Source: Closterium sp. NIES-65 (taxonomy: Eukaryota; Streptophyta; Zygnematophyceae; Desmidiales; Closteriaceae). From it: DNA of 64,000 bases. A program made the translations under genes and the position numbers. Below, one piece after another: positions 40,985 through 51,181 of the stretch. Below the pieces are notes generated by a model that did no database searches, was not told the DNA's origin, and was given only the letters and a program-made list of their open reading frames with translations. Location of the stretch: contig CANXME010000202.1 of the NCBI GenBank assembly GCA_948144175.1, positions 707,253-771,252 on the forward strand. Reading direction: 5' to 3'. Position 1 is the first letter of the stretch, and every line of letters begins with the position of its first letter.

Positions 40985-41131
40985 CACAAGGGCTGGTTGA
41001 TATGGGACTTGACCAGCCAGCAGCTGACTGTGTCGAGGGATGTGAAGTTCCTCGAGTCCTTATACTACAAGGAGTGGAAGCAGCAGCAGTAGAAGCTTCC
41101 TACTACACCGCTGATCATTGAGGCTGATGAG

Positions 41132-41610
41132 GTGCAGCGGCCTTCGAGGCAAGTGCAGGTCATTGTCTCGGAGGATGAGATCTCTGGGGTGACTGAGGAT
41201 GGGGGAGAACCTGAGGTGGAGGAGCAGCAGCAGCAGCCGCAGCAGCTGCAGCAAGGTGATCCACAAGGTGCCTCACGTCTGGCTGACCGTCCTAGGAGGA
41301 ATGTGCGCCCTCCTAACCGGCTGACCTATCCGAGCTTTGGCAAGCCAAAGGTGGTAAGGGCTGGGAGTGTGGCTGAGCACTGTGATGAGGAAGAGATAGC
41401 ACACTGCTACTGGGCAGCCATCCCTGAGCCCAAGACGCTAGCTGAGGCACTGAGTGGGCCCGATGCTGAAAAGTGGAAGCAGAGTGTGAAGGAGGAGTAT
41501 GAGTCTCCGCTGGAGAATGAGACATGGGAGCTGCGTGAGCTGCCTCTTGGGAAGAAGGCCATTTCTTCCAAGTTGATCTTCAGGCATAAGTATGGACCTG
41601 ATGGGGCACT
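41132..41610 (+). pseudogene. Hinge and RT N-part (element H), cut by element I
   Basis: An acidic, Gln-rich hinge leads into 'RRNVRPPNRLTYPSF', 'EALSGPDAEKWKQSVKEEYES', 'NETWELRELPLGKKAISSK' and 'FRHKYGPDGA', the RT start. The insertion of element I falls just after 'PDGA'. RT continues at 49205 with 'TRYKSRLVIKGF'. Confidence 0.85.
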
Positions 41611-42698
41611 TGCGGAGATTAACTCTACAACGGTAGTGAGCTAGACTACAGGGGCTGGCACAAACTACTAGAGGTGATCGTAGCTTTGCTTGGTTCCTTA
41701 GTGTTTGCACATTCACGAAAGAATTTGGCAAGTGTTTTCACTAGCAAAGTTGGAATTCCAGAACAATTCAACAAGAGATAGCAATAATGACTACATTAGG
41801 CACCTAGCAACCCTGCTGCTAGCCTGGTCGACCGCCAGCACAGCTCGGTCGACCGCCTGCCAGCGTTGCGTAGAGGAGCCGCGCTAGTACTGCAGAAAGG
41901 CGACCTGCCAACGTAGCAGGTCGACGGCGTGCCAACGCTGCAGCAGAGCGGCTGTCCAACGTTGCCCCGTAGGACGCAGCAGTGTGCACGCTCGCAGGTG
42001 TGCGTATACGATTGGCCCGACTTGCCTCGCTGGGCATCCGTCGGCTGTTGTCTGCGCCTGACGAGCCACATCAGCTTAGGGATACCATCCCGAAGTTGCC
42101 TGCGCCATCGCGATCTCAACGACGTTCGCGTGCCTCCGCAGAACTCGTCGAGCAGGTTACCCGGTCGACCTGGTCGACCCCTGATGCTCTGGTCGACTCC
42201 CAGGTGCCTCCCGTCGACCACTGGGTCCATCTGGTCGACCACCGGGCGCTCATGGTCGACCACACCTCCCGTCAAGCTACCCCTTGGTCAACGGACCCCT
42301 CCGTCGACTAGAACTGCTCCGTTGACCTCTCGGTCGAACTGCAGTTTGACGGGATGCTCCGTTGACCTCCCGGTCGAGCTGCAGTTCGACGGGATGCTCC
42401 ATAGACCTCCCCGGTCGAGCTGCAGTTTGACGGGATGCTCCATAGACTTCCCCGTCGAACTGTAGGTCGACGGACTGCTTCGTCGACCTCCCGAACGGCT
42501 CACCCGTCGCCCAGGCCAGTCAGTTGCAGCTGTCGAGCATCCTGGTCGACAGCAACACCACAGCGGTCCGCTGCAGCTCGTCGTAACCTGTCGAGCAGCT
42601 ATCCCACTGTGAGCGGCCGGCTGCTACTCCCGTACATCCGACCAAGTTGTCGGCGTTGCCCAGGCGGGGGCGGGGCCAACACTCCATTCCCGTTAACA
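41611..42698 (-). repeat. 3' LTR of element I
   Basis: Begins TGCGGAGATTAACTC and ends CCCGTTAACA on the plus strand. It is rich in GTCGAC/GTCGACC motifs. Near 42330-42480, CGGTCGAGCTGCAGTT-type units of about 55 bp are repeated four times. Confidence 0.9.
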
Positions 42699-42827
42699 CT
42701 CCCCTGCCGCGCTCACGCTTGGGCCTCCAGCCCTCACGGCAGTACTCCACGGAGAGAACTCGTCCTCGGCGTGCACCCCACACACAGCACGCCGTCACCG
42801 CACCAGCCGTGCAGAAGGGCATGGCAC

Positions 42828-44769
42828 CTACTGCTGCACCTCGACGTCGTCGTCGCCGACGTCGACCAGACGAACTTGGCCGATGGCGACACAGCACCGG
42901 TTGAAAGCCGGAAAATGCAGCGCCTTCGTCAGGAAGTCCGCCGGCTGCTCGGTGGTCAGGATGTAGTTCAGCACAAATTTCCCGCGCCTCACCATGTGCT
43001 GCAGCCAAGCGTAGCGTCGCTCCATGTGCTTGAGGTTGCCCGTCAGCCCCAAGCCCTCAGCGACCGTGATTGCCGACTTGTTGTCAACGCGGAGGATGGT
43101 CGGTCGGCTTCCCAGCGTCGAGCAGCTTGAATTCCGCAAGGAGGAAGCGAAGTCAACGCCCCTCCTTGCCGGCATCCGTGGCCGCCACGTACTCCGACTC
43201 GGTCGATGATAATGTCGCGCACTTGATGCGAGAGCTCGACCAGGAGACGGCGGCCCCTCCGTAGATGAACACGTAGCCTCCCGTGCTCGTCCGGTTCTGC
43301 TTGTCGCCCGCGTCGTCGGCAACGACGTAGCCGATCAGCTCCAACGATTTTGGTCCACCGCCGAACTCCAGGGCGGTGTCGCGGGTGTCGGCGAGGAAGG
43401 CGAGGCAACGGTCGACCTCATGCCAATGCTGGTCACTCCTCATCGTGAGGTCGCTCCCCAGCTTGCTGCAGGCGAACGCAATGTCCGGCCTCGTTGTCGT
43501 TGCCGCGAACTGCAGCGAGCCAACCTTCTGCCGGTACTCATCCTCTTCGCGCTTCTGAGCCTCCTCGTCATCAAACGTCAGCTGAGCGTAGGCGTTGACC
43601 GAGACCGGCGTCTTCGGGACTCGACCGCCCTGTTCCTCGTCGATAAAGTGCCTGCGTAGCTTGTCAGCGTAGCCCTGCTGGTGCAGCCACAACCTCCTGG
43701 CCGGCCTGTCGCGCACGATCTCCAGCCCAAGGTACTTCACCACCGGCGAGATCTCACGTAGCTCGAAGGTGGCCTCCAGCAGCTCCTTCAGCTCCTTCCG
43801 CATCGTGGTGCTGCTGCTGGCGGCGAGCAGGTCGTCGACGTAGACCAGCACCCAGCAGGTCACTCCCTCATCGCTGGCCTTGAAGTAGAGCGCCTCGTCG
43901 ACCTGGCTCTTCTTCCAGCCAGCGCCCAGCAGCACACCGTGGAGAGCCCTGTACCACAGCAGCGGCGACTGCTTCAGCCCATAGAGGCTCTTCAGCAGCT
44001 TACACACCCGGCCGGTCCCGTTGTTGAAGTATTCTGGCTGGTACATGTAGAGCACCCTGTCGAGCTTGCTCTGCAGGAAAGCGTTCTTCATGTCGATCTG
44101 CATCAGGTTGAGATCGAGGACCGCGACAATGCTGAGGAAGATCCTCAGTGTGATGTAGCTGCTCACCGGTGAGTACGTCTCGTCGTAGTCGGCGCCGTAC
44201 ACCTTCGTAAATCCCTTCACGACTAGCCTCGCCTTCTCGCGCTCGACGGTGTCGTCGATGCGGTACTTGGTCGTTAGCACCCACCGGTTCTTCATGATGT
44301 TCACCCCGCGTGGGCGTTCGACCAGCTCCCAAGTCCCCATAGCGATGAGGCTACGGATTTCTTCTTCCATGGCGGCCTTCACCGCCTCGCCCTTCCAGCT
44401 CGACAGCGCCTCCTTCACCGTCATCGTGGCGATGTCCCAGCGGTGTTCGGGGTCGGCATGCACGTCGGGGTCGAGCTCCAGAAGGTCTACATCCTCCTCG
44501 GCATCGTCGTACAGAAGGTCGTCGTGGACCTCGTCGTACACTGTGGTGAAGGCAACTGGCGGTAGGCAGACGTGGAAGCTCAACCGCTCCGGCGGCCGTC
44601 GAGCTCGACCTGAGTGTCGCAGCTCAGGCTTCGTGATCGGCACTTCCATCACGTCGCTGTCGGTGGACTCCTTACTCGCCAACTGCTTCCCTTTCTCGTG
44701 GACGAGAACGTCATCGACCAGCTGCTTCAACCCTTCAACGGGCTGTTTGTTCGCTGCTGCCTTCGACAA
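42828..44769 (-). pseudogene. Reverse transcriptase and RNase H (element I)
   Basis: The main frame 43153-44769 (538 codons) has hinge sequence, then 'MGTWELVERPRGVNIMKNRW', 'DYDETYSPVSS' and 'LMQIDMKNAFLQSKLDRVLY' (motif A). The catalytic box VLVYVDDLLAA is near 43840. 'YLGLEIVRDRP' and RNase H 'CATLSSTESEYVAATDAGKE' follow. A frame shift at about 43150-43200 moves the end into 42828-43322, with 'ILRVDNKSAITVAEG' and 'EQPADFLTKAL'. One small indel seems to be the only break. Confidence 0.87.
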
Positions 44770-44904
44770 CTCTCCTGCCGACCGCTCCGGCTTCTGCTCC
44801 CCTGTTAAGTGTACCCCTGCCGTTGCCTACTGTTCGACCGGCTCCCCTGTTTGGTGCTCCCCTGTCGTCGTCGGCTTGGCATCTTGGTCGACGAGCTTGG
44901 CACC

Positions 44905-45321
44905 CTATCGACCGCAGGCGATGCCATGGGCCAGTGCCACAGGCGACACCTCAAGGCTCCCCTCATCGACGGTGGACGACACAGGTGCCGACCCACGCCG
45001 ATCTGCGACGGGGAACGGAGGAGCAAAGACAGGGGGAGGGGAAAGAACCTCCACAACATCCTCATCACCGGGTCCGTCGACTTCGGTGAGCAACGGAACC
45101 GTCGCTGTCGATGTATCCGTTGGCGGGTGCGCATGCGTACGCTGCGACGCCGGCCCATACTTCTCCTTCCACACCTCCAGCGACAGCGTCTCGTAGAAGA
45201 TCACCTCGACCGACGTGACCACCTTGTTGTCGGTCAGGTCGAGCACTTCCCAGCCCTTGCTCTCTGGCGACACACCCAGGTGAAGGCCTCAACGAGCCTT
45301 CGGCGCCAGCTTTCCACCACG
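44905..45321 (-). pseudogene. Integrase tail and hinge (element I)
   Basis: A conceptual path continues from the integrase frame through TAA at about 45321 (Gln-like position) and TGA at 45289-45291 (in 'KAR-stop-GLHLG', where Trp is expected). It reaches 'SPESKGWEVLDLTDNKVV' and 'VIFYETLSLEVWKEKYG'. An acidic, Pro-rich hinge follows. Confidence 0.75.
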
Positions 45322-46104
45322 TTACTGCTCGGGAACCATGAACTGCACCATGCAGCCCCACACCCGCGCCAGTGTAAGGTCGGGCTTCTGCCCGGTCAGC
45401 AGCTGGTACGGAGTCGTCCCCGGCGGCGTCATCGACCGCTCCAAGCAGTTGCGCACCCAGACAGCTTGTCGTAGAGCAAGGTGCCACCAATGGTGCTGCA
45501 CGCCCATGTGCAGCAACATCGTCCGCATGGACTCGACGACCGTGCGCATCTCCCACTCAGCCATGCCATTCTGCTGCGGAGAGTAGGGGCACGTCAGGTC
45601 GTGGACGATGCCCTTCCCGTCGATGAAGTCGGTGAACGCCTTCCCGAGGAACTCCCCTCCTTGATCGGAGCGAAGCGACAGCACCGACTTCTTCGTCTGC
45701 CGTTCCACCAGCACTAGCCACCGCTGGAACTCCCGCAGCACATCGCTCTTCTTGGCGACCGGCATTGCCCATACAAATCGAGTATGGCGATCCTTTAACA
45801 GCAGGAAGTACAAGCTGCCATTCTTGGCAGCCACTCGAAATGGCCCGCACAAGTCAATGTGCACGACAGCCAGCGCCTCCGCTGCGTCCGAGCCCTTGGC
45901 AGGGAAGGTGTGCCGCGCCAGCTTTCCTCCGACGCACGAGACACACGGCGGGTCTGCTTTGGTCGACGGCGTGATGTCGAGCTCAACAGCAACTTCATGC
46001 TTTGCCGAGCTCTTGATCGTATCGACGCCGACGTGTGCGAGCCTCGCATGGAGCCGATCAGGGGTCGCCTTTGTCGCCAAAACGATCGTCTGCAGAGCCA
46101 CCAC
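45322..46104 (-). CDS. Pre-integrase domain and integrase (element I)
   Basis: A 260-codon open frame. 'RLHARLAHVGVDTI ... CVSCVGGK' is the zinc-binding pre-integrase domain. The core acidic residues are in 'VVHIDLCGPFR', 'LSLRSDQGGEFLG' and 'QQNGMAEWEMRTV'. 'ARVWGCMVQFMVPEQ' is the C-terminal motif before TAA. Confidence 0.87.
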   Translation of the reverse strand: MVALQTIVLATKATPDRLHARLAHVGVDTIKSSAKHEVAVELDITPSTKADPPCVSCVGGKLARHTFPAKGSDAAEALAVVHIDLCGPFRVAAKNGSLYFLLLKDRHTRFVWAMPVAKKSDVLREFQRWLVLVERQTKKSVLSLRSDQGGEFLGKAFTDFIDGKGIVHDLTCPYSPQQNGMAEWEMRTVVESMRTMLLHMGVQHHWWHLALRQAVWVRNCLERSMTPPGTTPYQLLTGQKPDLTLARVWGCMVQFMVPEQ

Positions 46105-46158
46105 CTCGGTCGATGGTGACTGCGTCGAGCAGGGGCGAAGGTTGGTGCAGAGGACTCG

Positions 46159-47292
46159 TCAAGTGTAGCGTGCTTGACCAAGCACCTCCCCGGTCGTAGC
46201 GACGAGCAGTATCTCGTCGCCGTCACCCTGCAGCTGCACTCCGCTCTCCTTCAGTTGGCCGGCTGACAACAGGTTCGCCTGAACACCCGGAACGTAGAGC
46301 ACGTCGGGGATGAGCACCCGCTTCCCGGCCTCCCCTTGTAGAGCGACAGCTCCACGACCCTCGACAGATTGTAATGCCTCGTTGAACCCACGCACGTGCT
46401 TCACTCCGTCGCTCGGCCCCATGTCGACGAAGACCAACTTCGTCCCCATCAGGTGGTGGGAGCACCCGCTGTCGAGCAGCACCGCCATCGGGTTGGCCTG
46501 AACAGCTGCTGCCACCGCCTGGAAGTCCTCGCCAGCGTCTGGTGCTAGCGAGACCGTCGGCTCCACCACGCCGACCATCGAGCACGACGCCTCCCCGTCG
46601 CCTCGGCTCTTGCCGCTGGAGCTGTCGACGTCCTTTGTCGAGGACGTCTTCTTCGACGCTTGCTTCTCCTTGCGCGGCTTCTCAACTCGACGGGGGCGAC
46701 GACTGGCCGATCGACCGCGGCCTTCCTTGTTGTCGTCCTCGTCGCTGTCATCGCGGTCGGGGCACTCGAAGGAGAGATGGTTGGGGTCGCCGCAGATCCA
46801 GCACTCCCGCCGTCGATCACCACCTCGTCGTTCCTTATCCCGCGTCGACCTCTTCTCGTCGACGTCCTTCGTCGACCGCCCACTTCCGCTGCCACCTCCG
46901 CTTGGCTTCCCGCGCTGCTCCCGTTGGCTATTCAGCTTCGTCGGTGCAGCGTAACTCGCCTGCGGAAGGAACTCCGTGGGCTGCTCTGCCTCCTGCATCG
47001 CCTCATCCTGGAGGATGTAGCTGGTAAGGGAGTCCTCGTCGAGGGACTCACGTGTGCCGGGCACCATCGTAAACCTCTTCATGAGGTTGTAGCTGCATGG
47101 CAGGCCCTTGAGGACGTGGGTGATGTAGGACGCTGTCGAGTATTCGGCGCCTGCCATCCTTATCTCAGCTAGGATCCGTCGAGCTCGGTTGCAGTAGTCC
47201 GTCGCCGACTCCTGCTCGCCCATCCGAATGTGAGTCATCTTCTCCTCTAGCTGTCCGATGTACAGGTCGTCCCTGGCCTGGTACGTCGACAT
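46159..47292 (-). CDS. gag C-part, zinc knuckle and protease (element I)
   Basis: A 377-codon open frame. 'EESATDYCNRARRILAEIRM'-type capsid sequence (E-Q-E-S-A-T-D) starts it. The zinc knuckle CWICGDPNHLSFEC is at about residues 162-175 (near 46800). A basic Lys/Ser-rich linker follows. The protease motif is AVLLDSGCSHHLMG at about residue 268 (near 46480). It ends 'VLYVPGVQANLLSAGQLKESG' before TAG/TGA-rich spacing to integrase. It is continuous with the gag N-part upstream apart from one TGA near 47332. Confidence 0.85.
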   Translation of the reverse strand: MSTYQARDDLYIGQLEEKMTHIRMGEQESATDYCNRARRILAEIRMAGAEYSTASYITHVLKGLPCSYNLMKRFTMVPGTRESLDEDSLTSYILQDEAMQEAEQPTEFLPQASYAAPTKLNSQREQRGKPSGGGSGSGRSTKDVDEKRSTRDKERRGGDRRRECWICGDPNHLSFECPDRDDSDEDDNKEGRGRSASRRPRRVEKPRKEKQASKKTSSTKDVDSSSGKSRGDGEASCSMVGVVEPTVSLAPDAGEDFQAVAAAVQANPMAVLLDSGCSHHLMGTKLVFVDMGPSDGVKHVRGFNEALQSVEGRGAVALQGEAGKRVLIPDVLYVPGVQANLLSAGQLKESGVQLQGDGDEILLVATTGEVLGQARYT

Positions 47293-47331
47293 GATGAAGT
47301 GCCATGCATGGTGACCAGCATCCAGTCGCTC

Positions 47332-48108
47332 TCAACAGCTCCTGAGCGCTAGCTGCACCACTCGCGAGCAGCACCTCGAGATGACCATGAAGGTGAGCAG
47401 GTGAGCAGAACGAAACTCCCCGTGTAGCTCGACATCCTCCTCAGGCGGAAAGGGCACGGTGCCATTGGCGAAGCCCTTCAGCCCGGCGACCTCTAGCTGA
47501 GGTTCAATCGACTCCCTCCAGGTGATAAGGTCCCGTCGACCTTGCAGCGGTGCGACGGCGATCCGGTCCGGCGAGAACTTGAAGTAGCCATACGCCGGTG
47601 CAATACAGCCCGCAGTCACGTGTGTCGTCACCGAAAGCCCTCCAACTCGTGGAGGAGAACGGCGTCGAACATCGACGTCGGCACGCGAGCTCCCTGCAGT
47701 AGCCGTCGACCGCTGCACTCGCGCCTGGATTCCGTCGACACCACCGCCAACCTTGATCACTCCTCTCTGCCTCGTGCCTTCGCTGCCGCTGACTTGTGCA
47801 CCACCATCGACCTCGTCTTCGACGCCACCTTCGTTGCGCACCGGTCGAGGAGAAGTAGGACAGGATGGGTGTTCCGTCGGCCACTTTGACCGGATGCCCA
47901 ACTCGGCGATCACCAAGGAGATCATCCCGTACTCGCCATTCGCGTAGCGTCTCCTCGCGTCAGCCAAACGTGCCTCCAAGGTGTCCGCTACACCCGCATC
48001 AACTACGGGGTCGACCATGGCGACTCTCGCTGTTGCCAGCCTATGAACGACTTTGTAGGTGCAAAAGTCGGCTCCTATCTGAAGGTCGCCTGTTCGATCC
48101 ACGCTCAC
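47332..48108 (-). CDS. gag N-part (element I)
   Basis: The frame opens inside the tRNA-like primer region, so the ATG at 48108 is doubtful. The ATG at about 48018 ('MVDPVVDAGVADTLEARLAD') is a better start, giving about 229 codons. The C-part reads 'YFKFSPDRIAVAPLQGRRDLI', 'WRESIEPQLEVAGLKGF' and 'HLLTFMVISRCCSRVVQLAL', typical of copia gag. A TGA near 47332 separates it from 'DAGHHAWHFIMSTYQ', which belongs to the same protein. Confidence 0.78.
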   Translation of the reverse strand: MSVDRTGDLQIGADFCTYKVVHRLATARVAMVDPVVDAGVADTLEARLADARRRYANGEYGMISLVIAELGIRSKWPTEHPSCPTSPRPVRNEGGVEDEVDGGAQVSGSEGTRQRGVIKVGGGVDGIQARVQRSTATAGSSRADVDVRRRSPPRVGGLSVTTHVTAGCIAPAYGYFKFSPDRIAVAPLQGRRDLITWRESIEPQLEVAGLKGFANGTVPFPPEEDVELHGEFRSAHLLTFMVISRCCSRVVQLALRSC

Positions 48109-48115
48109 TGCACCA
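48065..48115 (-). promoter_or_regulatory. Primer-binding site of element I, extended tRNA-like match
   Basis: On the plus strand the last 50 bases before the LTR end in CACTGCACCA. They contain ATCTGAAGGTCG and GTTCGATCCACGC, the variable loop, T arm and CCA end of an elongator Met tRNA, back to the anticodon region. A normal primer site is 12-18 bases. The 5' half of a tRNA is not present, so this is not a tRNA gene. Confidence 0.6.
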
Positions 48116-49204
48116 TGCGGAGATTAACTCTACAACGGTAGTGAGCTAGACTACAGGGGTTGGCACGAACTACTAGAGGTGATGGTAGCTTTGCTTGGTT
48201 CCTTAGTGTTTGCACATTCACGGAAGAATTTGGCAAGAGTTTTCACTAGCAAAGTTGGAATTCCAGAATAATCCAACAAGAGATAGTAACAATGACTACA
48301 TCAGGCACCTAGCAACCCTGCTGCTAGCCTGGTCGACCGCCAGCACAGCTCGGTCGACCGCCTGCAAGCGTTGCGTAGAGGAGCCGCGCCAGTACTGCAG
48401 AAAAGCGACCTGCCAACGTAGCAGGTCGACGGCGTGCCAACGCTGCAGCAGAGCGGCTGTCCAACGTTGCCCCGTAGGACGCAGCAGTGTGCACGCTCGC
48501 AGGTGTGCGTATACGATTGTCCCGACTTGCCTCGCTGGGCATCCGTCGGCTGTTGTCTGCGCCTGACGAGCCACGTCAGCTTTGGGATACCATCCCAAAG
48601 TCGCCTGCGCCATCGCGATCTCGACGACGTTCGCGTGCCCTAGCAGAACTCGTCGAGCAGGTTACCCGGTCGACCTGGTCGACCCCTGGTGCTCTGGTCG
48701 ACTCCCAGGTGCCTCCCGTCGACCACTGGGTCCATCTGATCGACCACCGGGCGCTCCTGGTCGACCACACCTCCCGTCAAGCTACCCCTTGGTCGATGGA
48801 CCCCTTCCGTCGACCAGAACTGCTCCGTCGACCTCCCGGTCGAACTGCAGCTCGACGGGATGCTCCGTTGACCTCCCGGTCAAGCTGCAGTTCAACGGGA
48901 TGCTCCATAGACCTCCCTGGACGAGCTGCAATTCGAGGGGATGCTCCATAGACTTCCCCGTCGAACTGTAGGTCGACGGACTGCTTCGTCGACCTCCCGG
49001 ATGGCTCACCCGTCGCCCAGACCAGTCAGTTGCAGTTGTCGAGCATCCTGGTCGACAGCAACACCACAGCGGTCCGCTGCAGCTCGTCATAACCTGTCGA
49101 GCAGCTATCCCACTATGAGCGGTCGGCTGCTACTCCCGTACATCCGACCAAGTTGTCGGCGTTGCCCAAGCGAGGGCGGGGCCAACACTCCGTTCCCGTT
49201 AACA
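48116..49204 (-). repeat. 5' LTR of element I
   Basis: 1,089 bp, matching 41611-42698 with scattered single-base differences. It ends CCCGTTAACA, followed by GCAAT, the partner of GCACT at 41606-41610. Confidence 0.9.
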
Positions 49205-50288
49205 GCAATGACCCGCTACAAGTCAAGGCTTGTGATTAAGGGGTTTCATCAGACAAAGGGGAAGGACTTTGACGAGATTTTTGCTCCTGTGGGGAAAGGT
49301 ACAACATTGCGGGTGTCATTGGCAATGGCAGCAAACCGTGGATGGCGGGTGAAGCAGATGCACATTACCACCGCCTTCCTCAATGGGATAATTCTGGAGG
49401 AGCTGTACATGCTACTGCCTGAGGGATTCAATGATGGAAGCGGCAGGGTGTGCAGGCTGAAGAAGGCCATCTATGGCCTGAAGTAGGCTCCTCGCGCCTA
49501 GTACCACAAGCTGGAGGAGACACTGCTGGCTGGGGGGTTCAAGAAGAGTGAGTGCGACCACAGCTTGTTCCTGCTGCAAGAGAAGGAGCTGTTCCTTATG
49601 CTCCTGGTGTATGTGGATGACATCCTGCTCTTCTCTGAGTCATCTGCGATGATTGAGCGTATGAAGGAGATGCTGGAGATGCAGTTCAAGTGCTCGAAGA
49701 TGGTAGATGTGAAGTATTACCTTGGGATGCATGTGGAGAGGGACCTTGACAAGGGAGTGTTGAGGTTGCACCAGAGGAAGTACTGTGAGGGGCTGGCCGA
49801 GAAGTATGGGCCGCAAGATGGAGGAAATCCAGCCACCCCACTGCCTTCGAGGTTCACTGTAGAGCTTTGTGCTGATGAGGAGGTGGTGGGTGAGAGTGAC
49901 AGGAAGCTGTTTCATTCCATGGTTGGGGCACTCAACTCTGCGGCCAACCACACGCGACCTGACATTGCCTTTGCAACATCCAGGCTTGCCTGTGTGGTCT
50001 CACGCCCCAGTCATGAGCAGCTGGAAGCGGCCAAGAGGTTGGTCCACTATGTGAGTGCAACGGCGTCAGTGGGTTTGGAGTATAGTGCTGTGGGACAGAG
50101 GCTGCAAAGGGGTGCAGCTGACTTGTTACACCGATGTCAGCTTCAACTCAGTGAAGACAGATGGCACCAGCATGGGAGGCTATGTGTGCCTGTTTGGAGG
50201 TGGTGCAGTGAGCTGGCGCAGCAAGGAACAGAATGAGGTGGGGCAGTCCTCGTGAGACAGGGTACATGGCCCTACATCATGGGTTTTG
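49205..50288 (+). pseudogene. RT C-part and RNase H start (element H)
   Basis: 'TRYKSRLVIKGFHQTKGKDF' resumes the RT after element I. Motif A reads 'KQMHITTAFLNG'; the catalytic Asp is replaced by His. TAG codons at about 49484 (LK-stop-AP, Gln) and 49499 (PRA-stop-Y, Trp) precede the catalytic box LLVYVDDILLFS (about 49600). 'HTRPDIAFATSRLACVVSRPS' follows. RNase H 'YTDVSFNSVKTDGTSMGGYV' is in another frame and fades at about 50288. Confidence 0.84.
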
Positions 50289-50524
50289 AATTACAAGGGG
50301 GGAGGCTGGCGATTCAGCAAGCTAGAGTTTAGGTGCTGGACAGGGTGGCACCACCCAAGGACAAAAGCGCACTGCGAGCACTGCTGGGATTTCTTAATTA
50401 CTACAGGAAGTTCGTGGAGAACTTTAGCAAAAGGGCGGCGTCGTTGAATAAGCTACTCCAGGAAGAATAGAAGTGGGAGTGGGGAGGAGTGTAGAAGGAG
50501 GCACTGAAGGATCTACTGGAGGTA

Positions 50525-51181
50525 GTGAAGCATGGGGCACTGCTGCAGCTACCGCGAGTGGATGTGTCGTTCGTCCTGTACACTGACTGGAGTAGTGAAG
50601 GAATGGGGACAATTCTAAGTCAGCAAGACGAAGGAGAGGAGAAGGTGGTGGCCTTCGCTAGTTGCTCATGCAACCCCGCGGAGGAAAACTACTCCTCCTA
50701 CGATGGGGAGGGCTTGGCGGCAGTATGGGCCGTGGGACACTTCCGACTTTACCTGCAAGGCCGACCCTTCACACTGGTGATAGACCATCAACCCCTACTG
50801 TGGCTCATGCAGAACCATTCGCTCACAGGTAGGAATGCCCACTGGGCAATGAAGTTATAGGAATACGAATTCACCATCAGGCACCGTCTGGGCAAGATGA
50901 TGCAACAGGTGGATGGGTTATCCAGGAACCCTCCAGTGGTGACCCTAGAGATGGCGCTGATGGCCATGGCACTAGACCCGGTGACGCCATTATGCAGGAA
51001 GCAGCAGGCGGGAGCACTGGATGTGTGGGAGGACGATGAGATGCTGGCGTGGCTCAAGGGAGAGACGGCGCAAGGAGCGGTGGTATCAGCTAGGGCTCGC
51101 AGCAGTGGGCAGCACTATCACTGGTACCAGAACCAAGTGCAGATACAGACCAAGGACGAGTGGAAGTGGGTGCCAGAGTAG
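50525..51181 (+). pseudogene. Gypsy RNase H and linker (element J)
   Basis: Two open stretches (50525-50860, 50897-51181) are split by TAG at about 50858, where 'KLQEYEF' is expected. The RNase H acidic residues lie in 'YTDWS', 'GEGLAA' and 'VIDHQPL'. The linker reads 'RHRLGKMMQQVDGLSRNPP', the standard end of gypsy RNase H. Confidence 0.82.

Larger units (their letters stand above)
41611..49204 (-). mobile_element. Element I: nearly intact copia retrotransposon
   Basis: LTRs at 41611-42698 (1,088 bp) and 48116-49204 (1,089 bp) are near-identical. A purine tract (GCAGGGGAG, minus) precedes the 3' LTR. The primer site at the inner edge of the 5' LTR starts TGGTGCAGTGAGCG and extends into a long match to a Met-tRNA 3' half. 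Gag, protease, integrase, hinge, RT and RNase H are all present, with only a few stops and one frame shift. It is the best preserved autonomous-type copy here. LTR family members also occur as solo LTR G1. Confidence 0.92.
38570..50288 (+). mobile_element. Element H: copia retrotransposon split by element I
   Basis: The primer site TGGTATCAGAGC (38570-38581) is followed by gag, protease, integrase and RT. Element I is inserted in RT at 41611-49204 with near-match duplication GCACT/GCAAT. RT and part of RNase H resume at 49205. Coding fades at about 50288 and gypsy sequence begins, so the 3' end and 3' LTR are lost. Confidence 0.88.

Noticed and set aside
48065..48115. tRNA-Met gene
   Set aside because: Only the 3' half is present, with CCA encoded directly against an LTR. 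That is a primer-binding region, not a gene.
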